NCBI GenBank assembly: GCA_000151295.1
Contig: GG745356.1
Span: forward strand, 582,965-646,964
Direction: 5' to 3'
DNA: 64,000 nucleotides
Source: Allomyces macrogynus ATCC 38327
Taxonomy: Eukaryota > Blastocladiomycota > Blastocladiomycetes > Blastocladiales > Blastocladiaceae
Below, in pieces: positions 12,086-24,076 of this stretch (position 1 is its first letter; each line of letters opens with the position of its first letter). Both the position numbers and the translations under genes were made by a program. The notes under the pieces were generated by a model that worked only from the letters and a program-made list of their open reading frames with translations, had not been told where the DNA came from and did no database searches.

Positions 12086-14173
12086 ATGGCGTCGCCGCCC
12101 CGTGCAACGGCGCCCGCGCCGCACAAGCCGGGCTACTACACTGGTACCCGTCACCTACCCCTACCTCCCGCTCGCCCACGCACGCTGATCCGTCCCCGTC
12201 CCCATCGGCCGGCTGCTAGGTCTCGCTCACGACGACCCGGCGCTCCTTCCCGCGCTCCCGACGACACGCAGCCCCGCCGGCGCGGCCCACTCGGCCCCAC
12301 CGACGGCCGCCGGACTCGCGACCGCCGGCGCTCCAGGCCCGCCCGGCTCCCAAATTGCGTTTGCCGACTACCTACGGCTGCACCGCGCCGTCGCCGACAA
12401 GGACGCCAAGTACCATCCGCCCGAGTGGCGCCGGCAGGCGGCGTTGCAGGAGGAGGTGCGTGCGTCTCGCGCTCTCTCCGAAACGCGATGAGGAACGTAG
12501 ACTAATCGTGGACGGGTGGGATGGTGTAGAAAAAGCGCCTGCACGAGCAGTCAGTGGCCATGGTCGCGAAATGGAATAACACGATTGCCGGGCAGCGCAA
12601 GGCACGACTTGCCGCGCAGCACGAAAAGGCGCGTGCGGCTGAAGTACGTCGTTTTTTTTTTTTTTGCGAAACCATCCGTCGTCGTGCGGTAGAGTCTGAT
12701 TCGCAGCCCGTGGATTAGGAACAACGGCAGCAAATTGACCAGGACTGGGCGGTCGTCAAGGCCGCGGAGCGGCAGGCCATGGTAGAGCGCGCCAAAAAGA
12801 TGCAGTACTTGCAGGACGTGCGCGTGCGGCAGCTCAACTCGCAGGCGCTGATCACGCAGGTGCTCAAGGTACGTTCTCCCACCACGGCACGCGTCCGTCC
12901 ACCCGGAACTCTGTCCACTCATCACACCTCGCTCCTCCGAACAGGAACGGCAAGCGCAAATCGACTACAAGAAAACCGAACACGACCTCGCGGCGCAACG
13001 CGCGCTCGACACGCTCCTCTCCGACCTGGCGCGGCTCGCAGCAGCTGACGCGGCCGCCGCCGCGCGCGCACAACAGGTCAAGGCGATGCAAGTCGCGATC
13101 GCACAGACGAACCGCAACATGTCTGAGGCGCACCGCACGGCCCATGCACAGGAACGCGCCGACTTGCGTGACTGGTGCGCAGAACAGGCGAGTGCCGCGC
13201 TCGCCGAGGACCGCGCTGACAAGGCGCGTGCGACGCGGCGCAAGGCGCAGCAGACCAAGGAGTTGGTGGAGGTGCTCAATTGGTGCGTCAAGGACAAGCA
13301 CGCGCGCGATGCGCATGCAAAGGACGAGGCTGCAGAACTGGATCGGATCCACGGGCACATTTTGCGTATCAAGGAACGGATCGCACTGCAACGTCGTGCG
13401 ACAGAGGCCGCGATGATTCGGTACGTCGGCACATTTTCTGACGCGCGGTGGTCATGCACGACCAAACTCATTCGTAACCCGCCTAGCGCCCGGATCGAGC
13501 GCAACGAAGCCACTGCCGAGCAGCAGGTCCCGCAACTCGTCGCGTTCCACGCAGCGCGGACCGAGTTCTTGCAAAAGATCGAGCACGCGCACGACGGCGA
13601 TGGCGACCGGCGCGCCCGCGCTGAGGCTGAGCAGCGTGCGCGCAACACGGCCGCAACCGTCGAGGCGCTGCAGCTCGGGATCGAGGAGCGTCGTCAGCAG
13701 CAGGTACTCGCGCGGCTCGAAGCCGCTGACGGCCGCAAGGCGTCCGAGGCCGTGGCACGTGCCGCTGCGCATTCGGCCGAGCGCCGCAAGGAGCGCATGA
13801 AGCGGATCCAGGCCGTCTACGGCGACTTGTACCGCAAGGAGATTGTACGTTTTTAACTGTGGTGATCACTGGTGTGGGCGGACGAGTTGCTGACAGGATG
13901 TGTTATTGCGATTAGGATGACCATTCGCGTGCCGAACGTGCCGAGCGTGCTGCGCACCACCGCGAGCACCAGGACGCGGCCGACCGCAAGTTGCGCGAGG
14001 ACCGCGACCTACACCAGTTTGCGTCGCACTTGTGCCGTGACCTGCGCGTGCTCGGCAATGATCCGGCGCCCGTTGCCAAGAAACTCGCGGAAATGGATCT
14101 CGACCCGCGTGCGCGCGGCCTGCATTTCGGAGAGCGCGAGGACGACACGTTCCACCGATTGGGATTGGACTAG
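12086..14173 (+). CDS. CFAP210: Coiled-coil flagellar protein, CFAP210 (CCDC173)-like
   Basis: Seven exons: 12086-12143, 12220-12455, 12530-12643, 12719-12868, 12945-13420, 13487-13844 and 13916-14173. All junctions keep frame and use GTAC/GTGCG donors with TAG or CAG acceptors. The product is 549 residues, matching the roughly 550 of animal CFAP210. After a Pro/Ala-rich start, nearly the whole chain is charged alpha-helix with Glu/Arg/Gln repeats of the trichohyalin-plectin-homology type. The block AMVERAKKMQYLQDVRV, then ALITQVLKERQAQIDYKK, is the family-like part I recognise. Such proteins sit inside the doublet microtubules of motile cilia, so the gene implies a flagellated stage. CFAP53, CFAP45 or another TPH-family member is an alternative; the structure is solid, the exact orthologue less so. 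Confidence 0.65.
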
Positions 14174-14956
14174 AGGGAGGGAAACGGGAGATGGACGAGT
14201 GGACGGCAGCAAGGGCTGGGATCTTGCTGTAATACGGGTGTGACTGGACGACTGGGAGGGGAAGGGCTGGTAATGAAACGCGGCTTGATACTCAAAGCGA
14301 TCTGGCCCACATCCTCACTTCGCGTAATCTGATCAAGTGTTTACCACCGTCAGTCTGGTCGATGCGCTGGGTGATTCAGGACCTGATCATAACGTTGCCG
14401 CCGTTTAGTGTGAACGACGAATAATGTCAACAGGAGGACAGAACCCCCGAAATACGGTTGAAGCGATTGAAATAGCGCGAGCGTCGAGGGAAAATGCAAA
14501 GACGCGAGCAAGATTGCGGGCCAGGAGCCGGTCGGTGGTCTTTCCTTCTAAGCTTCCATTCAACGCCATTTCGGCCACTTGTCCGTGGGCAGCTGGCCGC
14601 GTCGATCCTCAACAACTGAACCTCCAGAAAGTCTGCGCCTCTCACCTGTTCACTTGCCTTCAACCCCAATCATACCTGTATCGTCTAATCCGATCCGTCA
14701 GACACCATCCCTCCTCGGTCCACGTTTGCCGAGCGCCACACAAACTCTGGCCACGGCGGTAGTCCATGTCGGCGGCCACTGTCGCCGTGATCGCCGCATG
14801 GCCCTGCTGCACGGGCCGAGCTGTAGCAGCGGCAGCGGCGGCGGCAGCGGCGACGAAGACGACGCGTGGTTCGTATGCCGACACGTACCGCGAGCGCGCC
14901 TCGTCGGATGGTGGACAAGGAACGCGTGCGCGGCGCGAGATCGGGAAAAGCGTGGA
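14174..14956. other. Convergent 3' region, no gene seen
   Basis: Between the 3' ends of the CFAP210-like and TMEM234-like genes. A GCG-type triplet tract at 14824-14856 gives Ala runs in several frames. An ATG-started frame at 14766-15185 (+) lies over the TMEM234 exons and is treated as spurious. Confidence 0.4.
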
Positions 14957-15597
14957 TCATGCGGTCATGCACACACTGATCCGGCGCGACGAGAAGAATC
15001 CCGGCGTGGTTCCTGGACCAGACGAGAGAGAGTCAGCATCTCGATTCCACCAAAAAGGCACCGCCCAGTCCCGCAGTGGGCAACGTACGCGTGTCGGTCA
15101 CGTTCTCGCCGAGCAACCATCCAGTGAGCCAGGTCACAGCGAGCGTGAGCGAGTTGACCATTGGGCTGGCAAGAGCGAGGTCTAAGAGAATTTGGTTGAC
15201 GCATCAGCGGCATGGTGCAAGAATGAGAGGGGCGGCAGTCGTTATGGTCGTCGTCGATGCGCACCGGCTTCTTGCAGCGTCTTGACGAACGCGGCTGATC
15301 CGCACAGGTTCAGGGCAAGCGGGACAATGTACTGCGCGTCGTGTCGCCGTGGACCGTGAGGAACTGGCGAAATTGGCATGGCGTCAAGAACAACGGCGCG
15401 ATACTCACACGCCAGTTGGTCAAGAGCAAAGTCCATTGCTGGATCCATGACAGCTTGGTCGATGCATTGTCTGCGCTTGGTGGAGCAGTCGTGGTTGTGG
15501 CGCGGCGGAGGAACGGGTTCGTCGCGCCCCACAACAGGACCGTGGCCAGGATCCAGAGCGGGGCCGTGCTTGACGTCAAAGAAATTTGGTCATTCAT
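14957..15597 (-). CDS. TMEM234-like small multi-pass membrane protein (EamA/DMT-type fold)
   Basis: Four exons: 15409-15597, 15265-15331, 15089-15181 and 14957-15012, giving 134 residues. Motifs match the TMEM234/UPF0546 family: helix 1 with ILATVLLWGATNPFLRR, then LLLTNWRYIVPLALNLCGSA, FVKTLQEADLALASPMVNSL, and TWLTGWLLGEN. Introns of 77, 83 and 76 nt restore frame exactly. The last exon is the weak point: the splice I use ends SVCMTA, whereas another frame reads AGILLVAPDQCV, which looks more like the final helix, so a one-base sequence error or a different acceptor is possible. The family is related to half-size drug/metabolite transporters; its substrate is unknown. Confidence 0.75.
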
Positions 15598-16323
15598 GGT
15601 TTGGGAACATTTGCAGCAAGTTGGGGAGCTGGGATGCGGGTCAGATCGGTGTTGCGACAGATTGCGGCAAATGAAGGCTCCGAGCAGTCGAGCGAGCGTT
15701 GACGAGGACGCTGCACGGAAATGACGTGGTCCACCGCAAGTCTTTCAGACAGACGTGGTGCACCGCACATCACGCCTTTGGCCATCCTCGGCCCCAGTTC
15801 GCCACATGCGCAGGCACTTGCCGCGATGGCCATCTGTTGGTGCTCGGAACGGTTCGGAGGAAACGTGTTCGGAACGTTTGGGTGACTTGGAGAAACATGA
15901 AATGCATATTTAATCACGCCGAAACCAAAAGAACCCTGGACCCTGGGCGCTGCAAATGGCGCGTGCGTCACCGGCGCGTCGGAGATGGATGAAGGAGAGG
16001 AACAGCCGGTGATGGAAGATGATCGAGTTTGTTGGCGCGCGTGAAGGGTGTGGGGGTGTGGTTAAGTAGGGCAAAAAAGAAGACGCAAAAGCCGCCAAGC
16101 TGGGTCCTTGCTGAAAGCCTGGCGCACAGACCTTCCCATCATCCCATCAGCAACTCCATCAACGGCACGGGGCCGGCGGTGCGGATGGCACGACGCGCCG
16201 TGGTGCCATCAGCGCCAGTTGTTCCTATCGTGCGCCGCTGCCCTCCCTTTCGGGCAAATCAGGCTGCAGCCGCCATGCTCAACAGCTCAAATACGCGGCA
16301 GTTCCCCCTCGTCTCGCGCGAGG
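15598..16323. promoter_or_regulatory. Divergent intergenic region, TMEM234-like (-) and forkhead gene (+)
   Basis: No gene recognised. The frame of the forkhead protein is open upstream to about 16108 but has no ATG before 16324. Confidence 0.35.
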
Positions 16324-17403
16324 ATGGAGGCTCGACCACGACCCACGACCAAGTCCACCGCCACCACCACCGCCACCACCACCACCACCATGGCATCCAT
16401 GGGGACGACCCCTATTCCCGCGCGGCCACCGTGCCTGATCATCCCGACGTGGTCCACCTTACCCCCGACCCCGACGACCCCCGCGACCCCCGGTCCATTA
16501 CCCACATCGTCGACCGCGACCGTGCCCGCCCCGCGCAAGCGCCGCCGCCGTCCGCCGAAAAACTACGTCGCCTTGATCGCCGAAGCCATGCTCGCCGCGC
16601 CGACCTCGACCGTGACGCTGCCCGACATTTACGCCTACCTGCAGCGCGCCTATCCGGCGCACTACGGCGATCCGCAAGAGACCGGCTGGCGCAACACGGT
16701 GCGGTACAACCTGTCGCGGCACGCGTGTTTCCAGAAAATGGCCTCGTTCAAGTACCTCAATGACGCGGTCACCGGCGGCGCGCGGTCGTCAAGTACCGGC
16801 GGGCCGCGGACCGCCGCGTGGACGTTTGCTCCGGGATACCGCACGTATTTCGCACAGGGCGGGACGGCGGCCGGGATCTTGGGGGCTGACGACGCTGCCA
16901 CGGCGGCAGCGCACGCCTCGCCAGTGCCAGAAGACGAGGGGCGCAACGCGCGCGACCGGCCGATCTACGCGTCGCCTGTTGCGGTGGGGTTGCCGATGCT
17001 CCTGCCGTCCCCACCGACGCGCTCGACCCAGCCTGTCAGTGCGCACTCGCCGCCGCCGATGGCGATGCCGACACCGACGTGGTCAAGTGTCGCGGTCGCA
17101 TCGCCGCCGCAAACGCCCGAGCGCGCCGCATTGGTCCCGGCGTGCCTGTGCGGGTCGCCCGCTTGCTCGGTGCGCGCGGTGCCCGTTGTCGCGGCCCCAC
17201 AAGTGCTAGAACCCGTGTCGCCGTGCCTACCCGCATCGCCAATGCTGTCGGCACCGCTGTCGCAGCAACTGCCGCCGTCGCCGGCCGTCTCGGAGCGCAC
17301 GGTGACGGCGCCGCTGTCGCCGGCTGTCGAGGCCGTTCGCTTGCCAGCATCGCTGCCCGCGCGTGGGAGCGGCAAGATGTCGCTGGCGTTCTTGTTGTGT
17401 TGA
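16324..17403 (+). CDS. Forkhead-domain transcription factor
   Basis: Single exon, 359 residues from the first in-frame ATG; MASMGTTPIP about 22 codons later is an alternative start. A basic stretch (RKRRRRPP) leads into a forkhead winged-helix domain at roughly residues 74-145: KNYVALIAEAMLAAP (helix 1), VTLPDIYAYLQRAYPAHY (helix 2), then WRNTVRYNLSRHACFQKM, the DNA-recognition helix equivalent to WxNSIRHNLSLxxCF. The rest is Pro/Ala/Ser-rich and probably disordered, containing several short SP/TP sites (SPPTRS, SPPQTPE). A CAC/CCG triplet tract encodes Thr runs near the N terminus. I infer a nuclear DNA-binding regulator; which forkhead subgroup it belongs to cannot be told. The Gly-Asp-Pro insertion in the H2-H3 turn is slightly unusual. 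Confidence 0.88.
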   Translation: MEARPRPTTKSTATTTATTTTTMASMGTTPIPARPPCLIIPTWSTLPPTPTTPATPGPLPTSSTATVPAPRKRRRRPPKNYVALIAEAMLAAPTSTVTLPDIYAYLQRAYPAHYGDPQETGWRNTVRYNLSRHACFQKMASFKYLNDAVTGGARSSSTGGPRTAAWTFAPGYRTYFAQGGTAAGILGADDAATAAAHASPVPEDEGRNARDRPIYASPVAVGLPMLLPSPPTRSTQPVSAHSPPPMAMPTPTWSSVAVASPPQTPERAALVPACLCGSPACSVRAVPVVAAPQVLEPVSPCLPASPMLSAPLSQQLPPSPAVSERTVTAPLSPAVEAVRLPASLPARGSGKMSLAFLLC

Positions 17404-18021
17404 AAGGTGGACGTGTAAGATTGTCGAAGTGGTGCTGGAGGGCAAAGATATCCGTGATTTCCCCTGCGTTTCTGGTGGCTTCGGTGGTCGTCTCGTTGTT
17501 CGTGAGTGGGCGTTGTTCCACTGTTCCGCAGCTCAACACAGCGGGCGAAGCACGCGTCTCCCGGCGCGTCCTGTGGGCTCACGTGGCGTGTCTCGCACCA
17601 GCGCGTCTCGCGCTCTCGGTCTGGCTGTTCGCACGTCGGGCATGCCGCCGCCAACTCGCTGGTCGCTGGTGGGGCCGCGCTACAGCACGCCCATCCTGCG
17701 CTGCTCACGGCGCTCTCCCGCCGCCCCTGCCATCTCTCCCGCCCGCTAACTGCGCGCACTGTGCTCACGACGCGCCGCGCTCCCCGTGGCCGCCCCTATA
17801 AAGCCACAATCGCGTCGCGGACGCTTTCGCTCCCCTCCACCACGGTCGACCTCGCCGCCGTTGCCAACTTCCCGCACTCTCTCTCTCTTCCTCCCTCTCC
17901 TCTCTCCGGCCTGTGCCCTTTGTGCCCGCCGGACTAGACTCTTGATCCGACCGTGACCGTCGCCGCCCCGATACCCCCTTCTTGCCGCACTCGATCGATT
18001 CCCCAATTCCATACCGCCACG
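17404..18021. promoter_or_regulatory. Promoter/5' UTR region of the RRM gene
   Basis: Holds a pyrimidine-rich tract (17872-17912, CT repeats) about 110-150 nt before the ATG, a common feature of fungal promoters and 5' UTRs. No other gene seen. Confidence 0.4.
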
Positions 18022-19954
18022 ATGCAACACGTCCCCGCGCTCATGTCCCCTTACCCGCCGCACTTTTCGGCCCCGGGCGCGATCCCGAACGCGCACTCGC
18101 CCCCCGGCTACACGGCCGCTGCGCCCTACCCGCCCCCACCGCTCGGCCCGCCCGGGATCGTGCCCCCGCCGCTCCACCATCTGCACCACCAGTACGCGCC
18201 GCCGCCTGCACCGATGCCCGCTACGGGCGCTCCTGCCCCAACGATCTCGCGCTTGGCCTACCCGCCGCCGCCGCACCATTTCATCGCCAACGCGCCGACA
18301 CCGCCGACGATGCCTGCAATGCCCGTCCCGCCGCCGCCGCACACGGCCGCCCAAGAGGACATCACGACCATCTTTGTCGTCGGGTTCCCGCCGGACATGC
18401 ACGAGCGCGAGTTCCAGAACATGTTCATTTTCTCGCCCGGGTTCGAGGCGGCGACGCTCAAGGTCCCGACGCGTGACGAGATGGAAGGGGCCGGGGGCGC
18501 GCACAAGAAGCAGACTGTACGTTTTTCTCGGATGGTGATGCCGCGCTTGATCGTTCCGTTTGCTCATCCTCTCCACGTCGTCGTAGATCGGGTTCGCCAA
18601 GTTCCGCACCCGCCTCCAGGCGCTCGAAGCGCGCGACATCCTCTCCGGGCGCAAAGTCGATGCCGACCGCGGGTCGGTCCTCAAGGCCGAAATGGCGCGC
18701 AAGAACTTGATTGCCAAGCGCGGGCTCGCCAACGAGCTCTTCCACCCGGCGTTCCACCACCCCTACAACATGTTGGCCTCAGCACACTCGCCGCCCATGC
18801 CGTACGCACCGCACTTGGGCTATGGGGTCCCGCCGCCGATGGCGCGACCTGGGACGGCGCACTCGGCCACGTCGGGAAGTCACGGCGGGGCCGGAGGCGC
18901 AATCTCGCCGCCGGGCACGGACGCGTCGCGGTCGGCCATCAACGCGTACGCGCCACCGTCATCCACGTACCCACAGCAACACGCGCCCGCACTGAACGGG
19001 CTCTTCACGGCGTCGTCCCCCGCGTCTTCCGTTGGGAGCTTGCCGTTGCAGAACGCGCCGGTTCCGGCGTCGCAGTCGCCCGCGTCCAACGACGACCGTG
19101 CATCATCCACCTCGTCGGCGCCCGCCGAACCTACGCCAGCCCCGGCCCCGGCGCTCGTGCACCCGAAACCGCTCGTCGCGACCGACTCGGGCCTGAACCT
19201 GGCCGCGGGCGACCTGCTCGGCGACGGCGTGTCCGGATTGCGCGGCACATGTGCGTCGGCCGGCGCGGCGGGGGCGATTCGTGCCCCCGGGTCCGCCGCG
19301 GCGGCTGCGGCCATGGCCCGCGCGAACGGCGGTGGGTTCTCCCCGTTCAATGCGGACCCGGCGGCGATGTGGCGGTCCGGATCGGCCGACTTGGTCTACC
19401 CGGCGGCGGCCATTTCGCCACCCCTACAAGCGCACGGTGGACCGCGCAAGTCGCTCAGGATTAACACGACGCTCGCGAACACGCCGAACGTGCCCGGCGG
19501 GCCGGCAACGACCTCGTGCGTGTCACCCGCGTGGCCGAGTGCAGGACCGGCGTCCGCGACATTGGCGCGGCACTCGCACTTGTTTGGGCCCGCGACAGCA
19601 CCGTTGCGTGCGGCGTCCCCGATGACCCCCATGGCACCGGCACCGGCGCCGCAGGTGAAGACGTTGGCGTTGGTCGGGAATGCGGCGTCGGCGTTTTTGG
19701 CGATGAGCGAGGCCGCGCCGGTCGCGGGACTCGTGCGTGCGGCACTCGCGCCGGAAGTGGGGGAAGGTGCGATCGCGCTCGAGTTTGAGTCGTTCGAGTC
19801 GGCGGTGCGCGCGAGGGAGTCGTTGGTTCGTGCGCTGGGTCCGAGCATGGAGGCCGGGATTACCTGGGCGACGCCGTCGACGACGACGAATGGCGCGAAT
19901 GTCGTTGCGGACGAGATGGAGTGGATGGCGATCGGGAGTGCGGTATCGCTGTGA
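18022..19954 (+). CDS. RRM RNA-binding protein, Scw1/Whi3-RBPMS-like
   Basis: Exons 18022-18516 and 18587-19954 (70-nt intron, GTACGT...GTAG) give 620 residues. A Pro-rich N terminus is followed by one clear RRM split by the intron, about residues 113-205: ITTIFVVGFPPDMHEREFQN (RNP2), then FSPGFEAATLKV, then across the junction IGFAKFRTRLQALEARDIL (RNP1), and AEMARKNLIAKRG, the Lys/Asn-rich edge typical of fungal Scw1-type and animal RBPMS proteins. A long Ala/Ser/Pro-rich linker follows. The C terminus (KTLALVGNAASAFL... to FESFESAVRARE) may be a degenerate second RRM. Family members bind mRNAs for cell wall and cell-size control; that role here is inferred. Family assignment is strong, orthology moderate. 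Confidence 0.85.
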
Positions 19955-20621
19955 TTGAGACCGCGATGTTCGAGTCGTCGACCTCTCCCTTTTCTTCGTT
20001 TGCGATTTGGTTCTGTTCGTGACTTCCTTTCGCTTTACTTCTTCGCTCCAACCATTTGTGACCCCACCAACACGGGTCCGCTTCCGCCATCGTACACTTC
20101 CTCGCTCCGCCACCTTGCCCGTTCGCCGTCCCACCCATTTCCGCCTGATCCTCCATCCTCCCACTTCATAGCTCGCTGAGTAGCGTTGTTACGCCTTTCG
20201 ATTTCGCTCGTTATCCGTCGTGGTCCGGCGCTCCTTTCGTTGGCTCTTCACTTTGATACATGATTCCACTGACAAATGTTGATCCGGCGTTGATTGATCG
20301 TTCATTTGGTGTCGAGAGAAGGAGCGGCGGTGGAGAGAAGGCGCTCTCGGCCGTGATGCGCGTTGGCAGCCTGCCCCTCAACAATCAAAGACCGCGCAGA
20401 CCTGACAGACCGTCGTCGCGGCGACAAAGACCGCGTGCGCCAGCTGCGAGTTGCGACATGCCCCGCCTGCTCCTTCTCAGTCAAAGAAAGCTCCCACCCG
20501 ATCCATTTGCACGGTCGTTCGTTCTCTCGTTCGTTCTAAAACCGATTCCATTGTGCTATCGTCCTGCATCCGCCAAAGTCTTCTCCCTCGTGCGTAGTCC
20601 CACCCTTATCCCTCCTCCTCC
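19955..20621. other. Convergent 3' region between RRM gene and 888-residue protein gene
   Basis: Both genes end here. The tract is TC-rich on the + strand (for example CTCTCCCTTTTCTTCG); no additional gene or repeat seen. Confidence 0.4.
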
Positions 20622-20849
20622 TCACAAATCCCCCATCAGTCCCAACCCACCCGAATCAAACCCGAGCCCGAATCCCAGATCCAAATCCAAGTCTAGGAAC
20701 CCGGCGCCCAGCACGTCCTCGACGGGCGCGAGCGGCGGCAACTCCACCATCTCCGTTTTCTCCACTGGGGCGGGCGCGACCTTGGACGAGTTCCCCGGCT
20801 TGACCACCCCCGTCGCGAGTTTCGGCGCGTGGACGGGTTTCGGCGCGTG

Positions 20850-20880
<31 letters not shown>

Positions 20881-23288
20881 GTGCCAGCACCGCCTGCGCG
20901 CTTCGCCTGCATGAGTTGCGCGAGCAACGCCGTTTGCCGGACCGCGCCGTCAACCGAGACGCGCGGGGCCGGTTGCGCCGGTGCTGCGACGGACGTGGTG
21001 GGCTTGGCCGGTGCCGGTTTCGCCGCGGGCTCGACGGCGACGGTAGCGGACTTGGTCACCGGAACCGGTTCCACGGGTTTCGTCTCTTCCGGTTTGGCGA
21101 GGGAGGCAGTGGTGGTCGCGACCGCCCGGGTTCCCTTGGGCGCAGCCTCGCTCGTGCTCTTGGCGACCGTTGGCGCATCGGCGGCCGTCTTGAAACCCGG
21201 ATCGAGCGCTTGTAGGATTGGGTCCGTGACGCGCGGCGGGATCGGGAGCGGTTTCCGGGTCGGCGAAGTCGGTGCCGCTGCGTTCGCCGGCCGGGGCGCC
21301 ACTGTGGTCGATACGGCGTTGGTGGCGCGCGGCGGGTCGGCCATCCCGGAGGCCGTGGTGGTCGGATTCGAGTCGACAGTGGTCGGCGCGGCAGGGGAGC
21401 GCGACGTGAGCGTCGCGCCTTGCAGCGCCCTGGCCATTGGGCTCACGGCCTCGTCGCTGACAGAGGCCGCGCGGGGCTCGATGGTCGAGGAAATGGTTGG
21501 CGCCTTCAAATCGGCAGCGGTTGCGGCGGGTGCTTGCGGCTCGAGCTTGGTGGCCTTGACGGCCATGGCCATCAGGCTCATGGACTCGCCGTCGACGTCG
21601 ACGGCGGCGGGCGATAGCGAGGCCGATGCCGATGCGAGATCCGTCGCGCGAGTCTTGAGCTGGGACGCGCTTGCCGCGCGCGCCGACGCCATCGGCTTCG
21701 TTGCGTCATCGTCCTGCGCCGGTGCCGCGTCCGTCGAGTTCCCAGCCGTCAGCGACCCCGAACTCGTCGTCGTCGCGGCCAAGTCGTCGCCCTGCGCCGA
21801 ATCGTGCAGCTTGGCACGCACTCCCTGATCGGACGCCGTCGACCCCGCCGACTCGTCGACACCGGCCTCGTCGTTCTTGGCGCGTTCCGTCACCTTCTCC
21901 TCCTGCTCGAGCTTGAACTTGGCCTCCTCCTCCTTCCACCGCACTTCATCCGCGTCGCGCTCTTTCCGAATCCTCGCCAACATCTTGCCCGGATCCACGA
22001 CCTCTCCGCGCCGAATCTCCTTGGGCTTCCCGCCCGCCTGCACCAACACCACTTCTGCCAATTCCGCGACTGCACGCGCATGCGCGACTTCTGCGTCATG
22101 CATTGCGACCCAGAACCGTGCCGCCGACTCGTCAATCTCCCTCGCCTGCAGCACCACCAATTTCCGCCACCCGGCCACATCCCCGCCCACCTCGACCGAC
22201 TCCAGCACCCCCGGCACTTCCGACGCCGGCGCGAGTCCAAACGACCGGACTTGCATCTCCAACACTTTCGCGCGCATCGTCTCGGCCGCCATCTGGTTCG
22301 CGACCGCCTCCAACCGCGCGTCGACGTCCGCCTGGACATCGGCAAGCACCAAGTCCCCGCGTTTCGCGGCCGCGGCCGCGGCTGCCAAATGCGCACGTAA
22401 CTCGCGATCGCGTCTGCGCGCTTCGGCGCGGTCTTCACCTCTCGCAGCGACGGGGGTATCGAGTTGCGCGCGCAACGCGTCGCGCTCGTTCCGGACAACA
22501 CGGAATTGCTCGGCGATTCCCAGGGCGTCCGCGTGCAATTGTATCCCGCGCAGACGGTAGGACTCGAGCAGACCGTCCGAGGTCGACGCCGACGTGCGCC
22601 GATCGGTCGAGGACGTGGCGGTCCCGTCGTTCCAGTGCGACACGAACTTGCGCGCTCTGCGCGCGCCGGACCGCACAATCGATGCGGCCGCGGTCGTGCG
22701 GGTTGAGGGCGCTGCCGAGGCCGCGGAAGTGGTGGTGGATTGGAAACTGTCGGTCCGGACGTGCGTTTGGTGGAACGAGGCGGTCGCGGTGAGCGTCGGG
22801 ATCAGCGCGGCGCCCGAGGACGTCCGGTTCGGCAGGTAGTGGTCGCCCGCAACCGACGCGTGGCGCCGTGGGACGCTGCCGGAGGACGCGTGCGCCGGGG
22901 AGAGACTGGTTGGGGCCCGGGCGCGGGGGGACGCCGCGGTGGGGCCAGTGATCGGTGACGACGCGAAGGTGGAGACGGGTGAGGTCGCGCGGGGCGCAGG
23001 TAACGGCGGCGGTGGCAATTGTACTTGCGCTTGCGCGGTGTGGACGGCAACGTCGGGCATCGTTGCGACTGGGGTCATGGGCCGCACTTCCGTAACCGTA
23101 TCGAGGAGCCCAGCCCCAACGGGCCGCCGCGTGGCAGGCTTCTTGGTAGGCGAGTCTGGGCGGGACCCCGCGGGGGTCGGCGGCTCGGATCCGGACGATG
23201 CGGACGCAGGGCGCGCCGGCCGTTCAGGGAGTTGCGGCGCGAGCCGTGACGAGACGCGCGGGCGCGTGGTCGCGTCGTGCGCGTACAT
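20622..23288 (-). CDS. Large low-complexity protein with central coiled coil, function unknown
   Basis: Single open frame, 888 residues from ATG at 23288. The frame stays open 159 codons further upstream, but MYAHDATTRPRVSSRL is the first start with protein-like composition. Residues 1-235 are Ser/Thr/Pro-rich with many SP/TP sites. About 240-470 is a charged coiled coil (YRLRGIQLHADALGIAEQF, RNERDALRAQL, RIRKERDADEVRWKEEEAK). 480-850 is again Ala/Thr/Pro-rich disordered sequence, with a run of nine Thr from a CGT microsatellite (20851-20877). The last 40 residues (LGAGFLDLDLDLGFGLGF) are an odd alternating Asp/Leu/Gly/Phe tail. No catalytic motif seen. The layout suggests a scaffold or cytoskeletal adaptor, which is a guess from composition only. 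Confidence 0.7.
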
Positions 23289-24076
23289 AGCGGTCGTCAG
23301 GTCTATCGGGTTGGCTTCTATAGGTCTAGCATGCGTGCATACGCGCTGGTGATCTTGGCTTGGGCCTTGCGAGCGAGCAGCGGGGAGCAAGTTGGGTTGT
23401 GACGGCAGCGGCGCGTGGTGCGCGAGTCGGCGTCCGGTACAGCGCGCGTCGACGGTGGTTGTGCAGCAAGTTGCAGACCGCGCGCGTCGTTGTGGAAAGC
23501 GTGGAGCGACGTGCAAGTCGACGACGACGGAACTGGTGTCGGGGAAGAGTTTGGGAGACAGTTGCGTGATTTGGTGGTAGAGCGAGCACGTGTGAATCGG
23601 AAAATCATCCTTGTGTTGACCACCGTCGCGACGGGCGCTGGCAGCGCTCGTTGCGATCGCCTTTGGACTCTGCTCGATCAGCTGCACGTTCCGCCAACGT
23701 AAGTCGCTGCAATGCATGTCAAATGATGCGTTCGACCCACCACTGCCGGCCGAGCGGCTGTTCAAGTCGATTTGGCCCTTCAGCTGAGATAACTAGCCGG
23801 AAATGCCGACCCCGGCAGCGAGCATGGCCAAATGGCCATGACCAAGGGCGATTAGGGCTCTGACGCACCTGTCGTGTTTCAACATAACAAAGCTCTCGGT
23901 ATCCGGGCCGAGTTTCTTCGGTCGTGGTCATGGTCGCGCGCAGTGAATAGCTATTGTCGGCGCTCCATTGCCCTGTCTGCGATTGCTCGTGGTCAGGAAT
24001 TTGACCCTTCATTCTGCGCCCACACCCACCTCCAGACCCCGTCGTACCCACCCGCAACCTCCTCCACCCACCCACC
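23289..24076. promoter_or_regulatory. Divergent intergenic region, 888-residue protein (-) and uL14m (+)
   Basis: 788 nt with no recognisable gene. The uL14m ATG is preceded by a CACCCACC-type leader. Confidence 0.35.

Noticed and set aside
14766..15185. 139-codon + strand ORF with Ala run
   Set aside because: Overlaps the TMEM234-like exons on the other strand; no motif, and the Ala run comes from a triplet repeat.
16108..16323. Upstream extension of the forkhead ORF
   Set aside because: No in-frame ATG before 16324; no splice acceptor pairing found.
23289..23765. 159-codon upstream extension of the 888-residue protein
   Set aside because: Different composition, starts in an intergenic region, and a good ATG exists at 23288.
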